From Aurantimonas sp036549475 (GTDB lineage: Bacteria > Pseudomonadota > Alphaproteobacteria > Rhizobiales > Rhizobiaceae): DNA of 64,000 bases. The translations under genes were made by a program, and so were the position numbers. Within the stretch, counting starts at the first letter, position 1, and each line of letters begins with the position of its first letter. The stretch lies in NCBI RefSeq assembly GCF_036549475.1, contig NZ_JAZHLI010000012.1, positions 1-64,000 of the forward strand. Direction: 5' to 3'. Shown here piece by piece: positions 37,706 to 46,935 of the stretch. The notes under the pieces are model-generated. The model was not told where the DNA came from, searched no databases, and saw only the letters and a program-made list of their open reading frames with translations.

Positions 37706-40210
37706 TCAGCCGGTGCGCACGCCTTTCGTGGCGTCCCGCGCATTGTCCTCGCGCCGAGCCCGGGCGATCGCCTCGATCTCGGCGCGCAACTGGGGATGCA
37801 GCGACAGGAAGCGGCGGAAGTCGGTCCGCGACAGGCGCAGCATCGTGCTGTAGGCGATCGCCGTCACGTCGGCCTGGCGCCGCAGGTCGAGAAGCAGTGC
37901 CATTTCGCCGACGATGTCGCCGCGCCCGAGCCTGACGAGGCTGTTGCCGGTATCGATCTCCACCGCGCCCGACGAGATGAAGTACGCCGCGTCGCCAAAC
38001 TCGCCGCGGCGGATGATCCGCATGCCCGGCGCCGCGACGAAGGGCGTCATCAGCCGCGCCAGTTCGTTGCGTTCGCGGTGGCTCAACCCAGCGAAGATAT
38101 CGGTCCGGTCGATGAGCCTGCGGGTGTCCAGACCGAGATCGAGGGGCGGGCTGAGCGCCGTCAGGTCGCCGCGTCGCGCGACGCTGCGGCGTACGTCGCG
38201 CTCGATCTCCTTGCTGATTACCCCCGACCGGCGCAGCCGCACGATCTCGGCGATCTCCAGAGCCCGCGCTGCGCGCAGGACGAAGCAGCGCTCGAGCTCG
38301 GCGACATAGGCGGGATATGGCAGGCGCACCGCATCGATCTCGCGTTCGACGCGCGCTTGTCGCTTGTCGAGAATGTCCAGGACCGCCACGATCGTCGGCT
38401 CGCCGAGGACCGGCTGCAGTTCAGTCGTGGCGATCTGCCGGAGCCTCGCCAGCACCATCGAGATCTCGATCAGTTGCTCGAAGCGCAGCGCCAGGCGCGT
38501 CGACAGATAATGGCTGCGGCCGAGCCGGCGCTGCAGCAAGAAGGCCATCCGGCCCGACCAGTGGAACCGGGTCTCTTCGTCGTCTGCAGCGCCATAACCG
38601 GCGACGCCGCCATGGCGCACCTTTTCGAGCCGTGCCCGCGTGGCGGTGTTCAGACGTCGGGCAACCCGCGGCGCCAGGATCCCGTCGGCGAAATGGTCGA
38701 GGACCAGTTCGCGTTCTCGCGCCGTCAACGCGACAAGGGCGATGGCCGTGCGCCCCTCCAGCGGCAGGACCTCGGATGGGCTGTCTGCGCCCGTCTCCGC
38801 CACCTTCATGACCGCGGCCGTGTCTGCCTCGACTGCGGGCGCGTCGCTCCCGAAGCGCGCCGACATGTCGGCGGCAAAGCGCTGGACCCGGGCGGAGGTG
38901 ACGCTGAGCGCCAGGTCGCGCAGGGCCCGATCGATGCCCGACAGCCGGTCGAGCCCCAGGGTGCGGATCAGCGGCCGCAGCGTCGTCCCCTGCACGAACA
39001 GCGTCATGAGCGTGTAGCCGGTGGCCAGCGTCACCACGAAGGCGGCGACGGGACGCGGGACGGCCTCGTTCTCGCTGACCGCCAGGGCCAGGGTCAGGGT
39101 CATCGATCCGCGCAGGCCGCCCCACAGGACGACGACGCGATAGGGGCGGGAGATCGTCGACGAAAGCCCGTAGTGGCTGAGCAGCGGCAGGAGGCCGAAC
39201 AGCACCATCGCCCGGGTGACGAGGGTGGCGACAAAGATGACCAGCATCAGCAGGACGTCGAAGGGGGTCAGATCCGCCATCATCTGCGGGATGAGCAGCG
39301 ATGTCAGGACGAAGACGAGGATCGCCGCCCAGGAGGCGAGCTGCTGCCATGTGTTGTCGAGGTGATGCCAGAGATCGCGGGTGATGCGTGCCGGCGACAG
39401 GCTGGCGAGCGCCACCCCGGCCGTGGCCACGGCGATGATCCCGGAGACGTGCAGGACATGCTCTGCGACCCAGAAGGACAGATAGGGCAGGGCGAGGCTC
39501 AGCGAGACGGCCGTGACATGGTCGTCGCCGATCAGCCGCAGCAGCTGGAGGTAGAGGCGCGCCGTCAGATAGCCCAGAATGCCGCCGCCGATGGGCAGGA
39601 AGAGAAGGCTCAGCGCCGCGCCCGACAGCGTCACCGAGCCGGGCGACACGATGGCGGCGGAGAAGATCAGGAACAGCGAGATCGCCAGCGCGTCGTTGAA
39701 CAGGCTTTCGCCCTCCACGAGGCGGGTCAGCCGTTCGGGTGCGCCGACGTCGCGGAAGATGGCGATGACCGCCACCGGGTCCGTCGTCGCCACGAGCGCG
39801 GCCAAGAGCAGGCAGGCCAGCAGCGGCATGCCCGCGATGGGCCACAGCGCCAGCGCCACGCCGAAGGTCGCCACCAGCACCGCCACGAGGGCGAGCAGGA
39901 TGATCGGCAGCAGATCCTCGCGGACCCGCTGCATGTCGACCACCAGCGCGCTCTGGAAGATCAGCGTCGGCAGCAGGACGTAGAGAAAGAGGCTGGAGCC
40001 CACCGGCAGGTCGGTGATGAGCACGGCGAGGTCGACCGGCAGCAGGGTACCCGGATGATTGAGCGAATAGAGGCTGGCAAAACCGAGCCCGGCGCCGCCC
40101 AGCGCCAGGAGGATCGACACCGGCAGCCGAAGCCGGGTGGCCAGCGGCCGCGCCAGCGCCCCGAAGGCGACGAGCGTGGCGATGAGGACGACGATATTGG
40201 GAACGTTCAT
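37706..40210 (-). CDS. Na+/H+ antiporter (CPA1/NhaP type) with C-terminal cyclic-nucleotide-binding domain
   Basis: 834 residues. The first 420 or so hold about twelve membrane helices, with the CPA1 signatures ATTDPVAV and EGESLFNDALAI. A helical cytoplasmic stretch follows, and the last 120 residues form a cNMP-binding beta-roll (IFAGLSHRERNELARLM, then FGDAAYFISSGAVEI and GDIVGEMALLLD). The build resembles SOS1 and sperm NHE antiporters. Exchange of Na+ or K+ for H+ gated by a cyclic nucleotide is a reasonable inference. It is single and divergent from codA. Confidence 0.92.
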   Translation of the reverse strand: MNVPNIVVLIATLVAFGALARPLATRLRLPVSILLALGGAGLGFASLYSLNHPGTLLPVDLAVLITDLPVGSSLFLYVLLPTLIFQSALVVDMQRVREDLLPIILLALVAVLVATFGVALALWPIAGMPLLACLLLAALVATTDPVAVIAIFRDVGAPERLTRLVEGESLFNDALAISLFLIFSAAIVSPGSVTLSGAALSLLFLPIGGGILGYLTARLYLQLLRLIGDDHVTAVSLSLALPYLSFWVAEHVLHVSGIIAVATAGVALASLSPARITRDLWHHLDNTWQQLASWAAILVFVLTSLLIPQMMADLTPFDVLLMLVIFVATLVTRAMVLFGLLPLLSHYGLSSTISRPYRVVVLWGGLRGSMTLTLALAVSENEAVPRPVAAFVVTLATGYTLMTLFVQGTTLRPLIRTLGLDRLSGIDRALRDLALSVTSARVQRFAADMSARFGSDAPAVEADTAAVMKVAETGADSPSEVLPLEGRTAIALVALTARERELVLDHFADGILAPRVARRLNTATRARLEKVRHGGVAGYGAADDEETRFHWSGRMAFLLQRRLGRSHYLSTRLALRFEQLIEISMVLARLRQIATTELQPVLGEPTIVAVLDILDKRQARVEREIDAVRLPYPAYVAELERCFVLRAARALEIAEIVRLRRSGVISKEIERDVRRSVARRGDLTALSPPLDLGLDTRRLIDRTDIFAGLSHRERNELARLMTPFVAAPGMRIIRRGEFGDAAYFISSGAVEIDTGNSLVRLGRGDIVGEMALLLDLRRQADVTAIAYSTMLRLSRTDFRRFLSLHPQLRAEIEAIARARREDNARDATKGVRTG

Positions 40211-40442
40211 GGCGGCGTCACCGACACTTCAGGACTCCGCTTCCGCCGTCATCTTCCGAAACGTTAGCGGCGCGCCGTGGCACTCGCAAGCTGCGGGCGC
40301 GGTGCCGCACGGCCGAGGTCTCATCCTTCGGAGGTCGAGTCTGGCCTGTGGGTTTTTCTTGAGCGCCCGCATCTCCCATCGACATCGGCGCCCCGCGGCA
40401 TCAAAACGGGCGCGACGACGACGAAAGAGGACCGGCCGCCCG

Positions 40443-41744
40443 ATGTTCGACCTGATGATCCGCAATGCCCATCTGCCCGACGGCCGGACCGGTGTCGACA
40501 TCGCCGTGGCGGGGGGCCGGATTGCCGCCATCGACGCGACGATCGCGGGCGAGGCGGCCGAGGTGATCGACGCCGGTGGGCGTCTGGTGTCGCCGCCCTT
40601 CGTCGACCCGCATTTTCACATGGATGCGACGCTGTCGCTGGGCCTGCCCCGGATGAACCGCTCCGGCACGCTGCTCGAGGGCATCGCGCTCTGGGGCGAG
40701 CTGAAGCCGCTGCTGACCAGGGAAGCGCTGGTCGAACGGGCCATGCGCTATTGCGATCTCGCGGTCTCGCAAGGCTTGCTGGCGATCCGCAGCCATGTCG
40801 ACACGTCCGATCCCCGGCTGGTCACCGCCGAGGCGCTGCTGGAAGTGCGCGACCGGGTGAAGCCCTATCTCGACCTGCAGCTGGTCGCCTTTCCCCAGGA
40901 CGGCTATCTGCGCACCCCTGGTGGCGCCGCGTCTCTCGAACGGGCACTGGACATGGGCGTCGACATCGTCGGCGGCATTCCGCATTTCGAACGCACCATG
41001 GCGGAGGGCGCGCAATCGGTCACCGCGCTGTGCCGCATCGCCGCCGAACGCGGCCTGCGGGTCGACATGCATTGCGACGAATCCGACGACCCGATGTCAC
41101 GGCATGTGGAGACGCTGGCGGCCGAGACGGTCCGCCACGGCCTCGAGGGGCGGGTCGCCGGCTCGCACCTGACCTCGATGCACTCGATGGACAATTACTA
41201 CGTGTCGAAGCTGATCGCGCTGATCGCCGAATCGGGCATGCACGTGATTCCCAACCCGCTGATCAACATCACCCTGCAGGGGCGCCACGACACCTATCCC
41301 AAACGCCGCGGCATGACCCGCGTGCCGGAGCTGATGGCCGCCGGCATCAACGTCGCCTTCGGCCATGACTGCGTGATGGACCCCTGGTACTCGCTCGGCT
41401 CCGGCGACATGCTGGAGGTTGCCCACATGGCGGTGCATGTCGGCCAGATGACCTCGCGCGACGCGATCCGGGCCTGCTTCGATGCCGTCACGGTGAATTC
41501 TGCCAGGGTTATGGGGCTGGAAGGCTACGGGCTGGCAGTGGGCAACAGGGCGGATTTCGTCCTCCTGCAGGCGGCCGACCCGATCGAGGCGATCCGCCTC
41601 AAGGCAGCCCGGCTGGCGGTGATGCGCGGCGGGCAGGTCATTGCCCGGGCCGATCCGCGTGTGAGCCACCTGACGCTGCCGGGACGCAAGGTGACGGTCG
41701 ATCCGGCCGCCTACGCGCCCTTGGGCGATTCATCTGTTGGCTGA
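40443..41744 (+). CDS. codA: Cytosine deaminase-like amidohydrolase
   Basis: 433 residues of the CodA group of metal-dependent amidohydrolases. The HxH pair is His57 and His59 (DPHFHMDA), DMHCDESDD holds a metal His and the catalytic Glu, and FGHDCVMDPWYSLG the metal Asp. The length matches CodA (about 427). It hydrolyses cytosine or a similar cyclic amidine to uracil and ammonia. A BMP-type ABC importer for nucleosides or nucleobases starts 89 bases downstream, in keeping with a salvage pathway. Relatives deaminate creatinine, isoguanine or other rings, so substrate remains open. Confidence 0.85.
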   Translation: MFDLMIRNAHLPDGRTGVDIAVAGGRIAAIDATIAGEAAEVIDAGGRLVSPPFVDPHFHMDATLSLGLPRMNRSGTLLEGIALWGELKPLLTREALVERAMRYCDLAVSQGLLAIRSHVDTSDPRLVTAEALLEVRDRVKPYLDLQLVAFPQDGYLRTPGGAASLERALDMGVDIVGGIPHFERTMAEGAQSVTALCRIAAERGLRVDMHCDESDDPMSRHVETLAAETVRHGLEGRVAGSHLTSMHSMDNYYVSKLIALIAESGMHVIPNPLINITLQGRHDTYPKRRGMTRVPELMAAGINVAFGHDCVMDPWYSLGSGDMLEVAHMAVHVGQMTSRDAIRACFDAVTVNSARVMGLEGYGLAVGNRADFVLLQAADPIEAIRLKAARLAVMRGGQVIARADPRVSHLTLPGRKVTVDPAAYAPLGDSSVG

Positions 41745-41833
41745 TTGTTTGCTGGGCGTATCGCACGGTTGACATGGAATTGAGCAGGTCGTCAGAATGC
41801 GGCCTGTTTCATCGGGGTGGTTGGGGATATTTC

Positions 41834-42820
41834 ATGCTGAAGTCAGGTCGGATCGGTCGGCGCGGTTTTCTGTTGGGCAGCGCCGGGGTCGGCCTTGCCT
41901 TGACCATGCCGCGCGCCTTCGCGCAGGCACCCCTGAAGGTGGCAGGCATCCACGCCTCGCCCGTGGAGAATGCGTGGAATTCGCGGCTTCACGCGGCGAT
42001 GGTGCAGGCCGCCGAGGACGGCGCCATCGAATATGTCTTCTCCGAGGGCGTCAGCGGCACCGACTATGCCCGCGCCATGCGCGAATATGCCGAGCAGGGC
42101 GCCCAACTGATCGTCGGCGAGGCCTATGCGGTGGAGACCGAGGCGCGCCAGGTCGCGGCCGACTATCCCGACACCATGTTCCTGATGGGCTCGAGCGGCG
42201 AGCCTGCCGGCGACAATTTCGGCACCTTCGGCACCTGGAATCACGAGGCCGCCTATCTGGCGGGGATGCTCGCCGGCAAGATGAGCGAGACCGGCACCTT
42301 CGGCGCGGTCGGCGCGATCCCGATCCCGGAAGTCAACATGTTGATCAACGGCTTCCGGGCAGGCGTTGATTCGGTTCGTCCGGATGCCAAGCACCTTATC
42401 GGCTTCATCGGCACCTTCTTCGATCCGCCCAAGGCGCGCGAGGCGGGCCTGGCCCAGATCGACGCCGGCGCCGACATCCTGTTCGGCGAGCGCATCGGCA
42501 CGGCCGACGCCGCCAAGGAGCGCGGGATCAAGGCGATCGGGTCGCTGACCGACTACACCGAGCGCTATCCCCAGACCGTCTTCGCCAATGCGATGTGGTA
42601 CTTCCGGCCGATCCTCGAAGCGGCCGTCGCCGACACCCGGGCCGCCACCGGCACCGGCAAGAACTACACGCCCTACAGCATGATGCAGGAAGGCGGGAAC
42701 GACATCGTCTTCGACGAATCCATGGTGCCGGCTGAAGCGGTCGCCGCGATGGAGGAGCGTCGCGCGGCGATCAAGTCGGGCGAGTTCGAAGTGGTGATCG
42801 ACTTCAGCGAACCGACCTGA
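41834..42820 (+). CDS. BMP family ABC transporter substrate-binding protein, Tat-exported
   Basis: 328 residues. The leader has a twin-arginine motif, GRIGRRGFLLG, followed by a hydrophobic run and a likely cleavage after AFAQA, so a folded protein is exported. The mature part is of the Med/BmpA (PnrA-like) family that binds purine or other nucleosides. ATG 41834 is chosen because it gives the complete Tat leader; an in-frame ATG at 41774 would add 20 residues before it. It is the first gene of a complete importer with an ATPase and two permeases. Confidence 0.9.
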   Translation: MLKSGRIGRRGFLLGSAGVGLALTMPRAFAQAPLKVAGIHASPVENAWNSRLHAAMVQAAEDGAIEYVFSEGVSGTDYARAMREYAEQGAQLIVGEAYAVETEARQVAADYPDTMFLMGSSGEPAGDNFGTFGTWNHEAAYLAGMLAGKMSETGTFGAVGAIPIPEVNMLINGFRAGVDSVRPDAKHLIGFIGTFFDPPKAREAGLAQIDAGADILFGERIGTADAAKERGIKAIGSLTDYTERYPQTVFANAMWYFRPILEAAVADTRAATGTGKNYTPYSMMQEGGNDIVFDESMVPAEAVAAMEERRAAIKSGEFEVVIDFSEPT

Positions 42821-42876
42821 TCCGCGATTCGCATGCCAGCCTGTTCGCCGGTTTGCGGCGGCCCTGCGGGAACGGC

Positions 42877-42910
42877 CGGACCCTGCGATAGTACCCGCAG
42901 GGCTGGTCCG
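42877..42910. other. Intercistronic stem-loop in the BMP transporter operon
   Basis: CGGACC plus CTGCG (42877-42887) pair with CGCAG and GGTCCG (42896-42910), leaving an 8-base loop and a 4-base bulge. It lies between the binding-protein gene and the ATPase gene. Such hairpins often protect the upstream mRNA so that binding protein is made in excess; no U tract follows, so it is not a full terminator. Confidence 0.5.
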
Positions 42911-42957
42911 TTTCTGCGGGCATCGCCGTCTTCGCCAGACGGCGGAAGTGAGTTCCC

Positions 42958-44481
42958 ATGACCGCCGTCCTGTCCCTCGAGCACATCACCAAGCGCTTCG
43001 GCGACTTCGCGGCCAATGACGACGTCAGCCTGACCCTCGGCCGCGGCGAACTCGTGGCGTTGCTTGGCGAGAACGGAGCCGGCAAGACGACTCTGATGAA
43101 CATCCTGTTCGGACATTACGTGCCGGATTCGGGCCGGGTCCTGGTCGCGGGCGAGGAACTGCCTCTCGGGCGGCCGCGCGCGGCCATCGCCGCCGGGATC
43201 GGCATGGTTCACCAGCACTTCACCCTGGCGCCGAACCTGACCGTGCTGGAAAACGTCATGACCGGGACCGAACGCCTGTCGCGCTGGCGCTCGGGCACCG
43301 TCGCGGCGCGTCGCAAGCTGGCAGGCCTCGCTAAACGCTTCGGTCTCGTCGTCGATCCCGACCGGCGGGTCGGCGACCTGTCCGTCGGCGAGCAGCAGCG
43401 CGTGGAGATCCTCAAGGCGCTCTACAACGACGCCAGGATCCTGATCCTCGACGAGCCGACCGGCGTCCTGACCCAGCCGGAGGCCGAGAACCTGTTCCGG
43501 ACCCTGCGCGTGATGGCGGCCGAGGGGCTGTCGCTGATCTTCATCTCCCACAAGCTGCACGAGGTGATGGCCGCCGCCGACCGGGTGCTGGTCCTGCGGG
43601 GCGGACGCATGGTCGCCGAGCGCAAGACCGCGGCCACCTCCAAGGAAGAGCTCGCGGAACTGATGGTCGGGCGTCGCGTGACGCGCCCGGTCCGGGCTGT
43701 CGCCGTGCCGGGACGCATCGTCCTGTCGGCGCAGGACGTGAATGTCTCTGTGGACGGCAGCCGCCGGCTCTCCGACATCAGCTTTCATCTGCGCGAGCGC
43801 GAGACGCTCGGCATCATCGGCGTCTCCGGCAACGGCCAGGCGGCGCTCGCCCATCTGGTGTCCGGGCTCGTGACACCCGATGCCGGCCAACTGTCGGTGC
43901 TCGGCGAGGAGGCGTCGGCGCTGTCGGCGCGCGACCTCGTGCGCCGGGGCGTCGGTCGCATCCCCGAGGACCGCAACGCCGAAGGCGCCATCGGGGAAAT
44001 GGCGATCTGGGAGAACGCCATCCTCGAGCGCGTGCGCGACGCGCCCTTTTCCAGGGCCGGCTTCGTCCAGCGATCCGCAGCGAAGGCGTTTGCGGCCGAC
44101 GTAATCGACCGCTTCGACATTCGCGGCGGCGCGGCGGACAGCCGCACGCGGCTCCTGTCGGGAGGCAACATGCAGAAGTTGATCTTCGGCCGCAATCTCG
44201 CCGGCGCGCCGAAGGTGCTGGTCGCCGCGCAGCCGACGCGGGGGCTCGACGAAGGGGCGGTCGCGGCCGTCCACGGCGAGATCCTGGCCGCCCGCGACGC
44301 TGGCGCGGGGGTCCTGCTGATCTCCGAGGATCTCGACGAGGTGCTGGAACTGGCCGACCGCGTGCAGGCCATCGTGGGCGGGCGCCTGTCGGAGCCCGTG
44401 CCGATCGAATCCCTCGACGCGCGCCGCCTCGGCCTGATGATGGCAGGCGAATGGGCGGCCGCGCCCCCCGAGGCCGCCTGA
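42958..44481 (+). CDS. ABC transporter ATP-binding protein, tandem (BMP/nucleoside type)
   Basis: 507 residues with two nucleotide-binding domains. The first has GENGAGKTT, signature LSVGEQQRVEILKAL and LILDEPTGVLT; the second has the reduced Walker A SGNGQAAL, LLSGGNMQKLIFGRNL and AAQPTRGLD. This asymmetric pair is the rule for YufO/NupA-type nucleoside and sugar importers. The downstream permease starts on the last base of its stop codon. Confidence 0.93.
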   Translation: MTAVLSLEHITKRFGDFAANDDVSLTLGRGELVALLGENGAGKTTLMNILFGHYVPDSGRVLVAGEELPLGRPRAAIAAGIGMVHQHFTLAPNLTVLENVMTGTERLSRWRSGTVAARRKLAGLAKRFGLVVDPDRRVGDLSVGEQQRVEILKALYNDARILILDEPTGVLTQPEAENLFRTLRVMAAEGLSLIFISHKLHEVMAAADRVLVLRGGRMVAERKTAATSKEELAELMVGRRVTRPVRAVAVPGRIVLSAQDVNVSVDGSRRLSDISFHLRERETLGIIGVSGNGQAALAHLVSGLVTPDAGQLSVLGEEASALSARDLVRRGVGRIPEDRNAEGAIGEMAIWENAILERVRDAPFSRAGFVQRSAAKAFAADVIDRFDIRGGAADSRTRLLSGGNMQKLIFGRNLAGAPKVLVAAQPTRGLDEGAVAAVHGEILAARDAGAGVLLISEDLDEVLELADRVQAIVGGRLSEPVPIESLDARRLGLMMAGEWAAAPPEAA

Positions 44482-45533
44482 TGCGCCTCGAACGCCGGGA
44501 AAGCCGTCCTGCGGTGCTGACGATAGTCGCGCCGATCCTCGCCGTGCTGACGGCACTGGCCCTGTCGGGCGTGCTGATCGCGCTGGCCGGGGCGCCGGTC
44601 CTGGAAGCCTATGCTCGCATCGTGGAGGGCGCCTTCGGCTCCCGCCTGGCCTTGACCGAGACGCTCACCCGCACGACGCCGCTGATCCTGACCGGTCTGG
44701 CGGTCGCGGTCGCGTTCCGGGCCAAGGTCTGGAACATCGGCGCCGAGGGTCAGCTCTACATGGGCGCGCTCGCGGCCGCCTTCCTCGGCTCGCAGCTGGG
44801 CCTTGCGGGCCTGCCGAGCTTTGCCCTGATCCCGGCCGTGATGATCGCCGGCGCAGTGGCGGGCATGGCGCTGCTTCTCGTGCCGCTCGCGCTACGGTTG
44901 CGTTTCGGGGTCGACGAGGTGGTCACGACGCTGCTTCTGAACTTCGTCGTGCTGCTCTTCGTGTCGATGATGATCGAGGGGCCGATGCGGGACCCGCTGG
45001 CCTTCGGCTGGCCGCAATCGGTGCCCGTCGTGCCGGATGCGCTGTTGCCGAAGCTGCTGGAGCGCTCGCGCCTGCATGTCGGCCTGCTGATCGCGGTGAT
45101 TGTCGCCATCGTCGTCCATGTCGTGCAGTCGCGCACGGCCTATGGCCTGGAATCGCGCGCGGCCGGCCTCAACCCTGCGGCCGCACGCTTTGCCGGCGTG
45201 CCGCTGGCGCGCACGCTGGTCAAGGTCGCCTGCTGGTCCGGCGGGCTCGCGGGCCTGGCCGGGGCCATCGAGGTGATCGGCGTGAAGGGCTATGTCACCA
45301 CCGACCTGTCGCCGGGCTACGGCTATGCCGGGATCATCGTCGCCATGCTGGCCAACCTGCAGCCGCTCGCCGTGGTCGCGGCCGCGCTGTTCGCCGCGAT
45401 GATGTTCGTCGGCTCCGATTCCATGAGCCGCGCCCTCGGCGTGCCGAGCTTCATCGCCGACGTCACCGTGGCGCTGTCGCTCCTGACCATGCTGGTCGCG
45501 CTGCTCTTCACCGCCTACCGGATCCGCCGATGA
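44481..45533 (+). CDS. ABC transporter permease 1 (BMP/nucleoside type)
   Basis: 350 residues with eight to ten membrane helices. TPLILTGLAVAVAFRAKVWNIGAEGQLYMGALAA is the hallmark region of YufP/NupB permeases. ATG 44481 overlaps the ATPase stop by one base, and the gene overlaps the next permease by 4 bases. It should form the heterodimeric membrane pore with the following gene product. Confidence 0.92.
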   Translation: MRLERRESRPAVLTIVAPILAVLTALALSGVLIALAGAPVLEAYARIVEGAFGSRLALTETLTRTTPLILTGLAVAVAFRAKVWNIGAEGQLYMGALAAAFLGSQLGLAGLPSFALIPAVMIAGAVAGMALLLVPLALRLRFGVDEVVTTLLLNFVVLLFVSMMIEGPMRDPLAFGWPQSVPVVPDALLPKLLERSRLHVGLLIAVIVAIVVHVVQSRTAYGLESRAAGLNPAAARFAGVPLARTLVKVACWSGGLAGLAGAIEVIGVKGYVTTDLSPGYGYAGIIVAMLANLQPLAVVAAALFAAMMFVGSDSMSRALGVPSFIADVTVALSLLTMLVALLFTAYRIRR

Positions 45534-46474
45534 GTGCCGCGCTCGACATCTTCGCCTCCGTCGGCCTGTGGGAAGCCGTGCTGCGCATCGCGACGCCGCT
45601 GATCTTCGGCACCCTCGGCGCCTTGCTGTGCGAACGCGCCGGCGTCCTGAATCTCGGAATCGAGGGGATCATGAGCTTCGGCGCCATGATCGGCTGGCTG
45701 ACCGTCTTCGAGGGCGGCAATCTGTGGGCCGGCCTGTTCGCAGCGGCGGCCGGCGGCGCGGCGTTCGGCCTGCTTCATGCGCTGCTCACCGTGCCGCTGG
45801 GCCTGTCCCAGCACGTGACCGGGCTCGGCATCACGCTGCTGGCGTCGAGCCTCAGCTATTTCGTGTTCCGGCTGGTCGTGCCGCTGCAGGGCACGCCGCC
45901 CACCATCGAGCCGTTCCAGCCGATCCACGTGCCGGTGCTGTCCGACTTGCCGGTCGTCGGCGACGCGCTCTTCACCCAGACCGCGCCGACCTATCTGGCG
46001 CTGCTCGTGGCCGCGGTGATGGCCTATGTGCTGGCGCGCACGCCACTGGGACTGGCGATCCGCATGACCGGCGAGAACCCGCATGCGGCCGAGGCGCAGG
46101 GCGTCGACCCGATCGCGATCCGCATCGGTGCGGTGGTTGCCGGAAGCGCGCTGATGGGCGTCGGCGGCGCCTTCCTGACCCTGTCGGCCTTCAACAGCTT
46201 CTTCCCGACCATGATCCAGGGACGTGGCTGGATCTGCATCGCCCTCGTCGTCTTCGCCACCTGGCGGCCCGGGCGGGCGCTGCTCGGCGCGATCCTGTTT
46301 GCCCTGTTCGACGCCTATCAGCTTCGGCTGCAGACCGAGTTCGGCAAGGCCGTCCCGTACCAGATGTTCCTGATGATGCCGTATCTCCTGTCGATCGTCG
46401 CCCTGGTGGTGATGGCACGGCGCGCACGGGTCCCGCAGGCCCTGATGCAGCCCTACCGGCGCGGCGAGCGCTGA
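45530..46474 (+). CDS. ABC transporter permease 2 (BMP/nucleoside type)
   Basis: 314 residues, about eight to nine membrane helices. RIATPLIFGTLGALLCERAG followed by LNLGIEGIMSFGAM is the typical YufQ/NupC motif, and LAIRMTGENPHAAEAQGVD the cytoplasmic coupling loop. It overlaps the first permease by 4 bases and ends the codA-importer series. Confidence 0.92.
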   Translation: MSAALDIFASVGLWEAVLRIATPLIFGTLGALLCERAGVLNLGIEGIMSFGAMIGWLTVFEGGNLWAGLFAAAAGGAAFGLLHALLTVPLGLSQHVTGLGITLLASSLSYFVFRLVVPLQGTPPTIEPFQPIHVPVLSDLPVVGDALFTQTAPTYLALLVAAVMAYVLARTPLGLAIRMTGENPHAAEAQGVDPIAIRIGAVVAGSALMGVGGAFLTLSAFNSFFPTMIQGRGWICIALVVFATWRPGRALLGAILFALFDAYQLRLQTEFGKAVPYQMFLMMPYLLSIVALVVMARRARVPQALMQPYRRGER

Positions 46475-46490
46475 GGCCTCCGCGCCGCCG

Positions 46491-46931
46491 TCAGCCGGAT
46501 GTCTGCAGCAGGCGGAGCGTCGCCGCATCCTCGCGTCCGCCGCAGAATTGCGCAATGGCATCGCAGTAGAGGGCCGGAGTTCCGTCCGCCGCTTGCGCGA
46601 ACAGCGTCATGGACGAAACGAACTTCATGTCGTCCGGCGCCCCGAAGATCGCGGCGAGCGACCGGTCCGCATGGGCCATGACGGCCTCTGTACAGGCCGC
46701 CAGACGCGGTCCGAGCAGCGGATGGTCGAGATAGGCACGGGCCTCGTCCAGGCCGGTCATCCCGTAATGCTGCGCCATGTCGGACCGGCCGAGCCCGCGC
46801 AATTGCGGGAACACGAACCACATCCAGTGGGTGCGCTTGGCGCCCGCCCGCAGCTCGTCGAGCGCCTGGTCGAAGACCGGCGCTTGCGCATCCACGAAGC
46901 GGTGGAGGTCGAAGGGATCGTCGCTCGTCAT
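46491..46931 (-). CDS. DUF1810 family protein
   Basis: 146 residues (MTSDDPFDLHRFVDAQ at the start). Recognised by FVDAQAPVFDQALDELRAG followed by KRTHWMWFVFPQLRGLGRS, the signature of DUF1810, a small all-helical family of unknown function; the yeast relative lacks a proven role. ATG 46931 fits the family N-terminus. It starts 4 bases after the exonuclease III stop on the same strand, so they are co-transcribed. Confidence 0.88.
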   Translation of the reverse strand: MTSDDPFDLHRFVDAQAPVFDQALDELRAGAKRTHWMWFVFPQLRGLGRSDMAQHYGMTGLDEARAYLDHPLLGPRLAACTEAVMAHADRSLAAIFGAPDDMKFVSSMTLFAQAADGTPALYCDAIAQFCGGREDAATLRLLQTSG

Positions 46932-46935
46932 CTCG

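Noticed and set aside
37796..40267. An 823-residue open frame on the plus strand opposite the Na+/H+ antiporter
   Set aside because: Shadow of the antiporter gene, which has clear membrane helices and a cNMP-binding domain.
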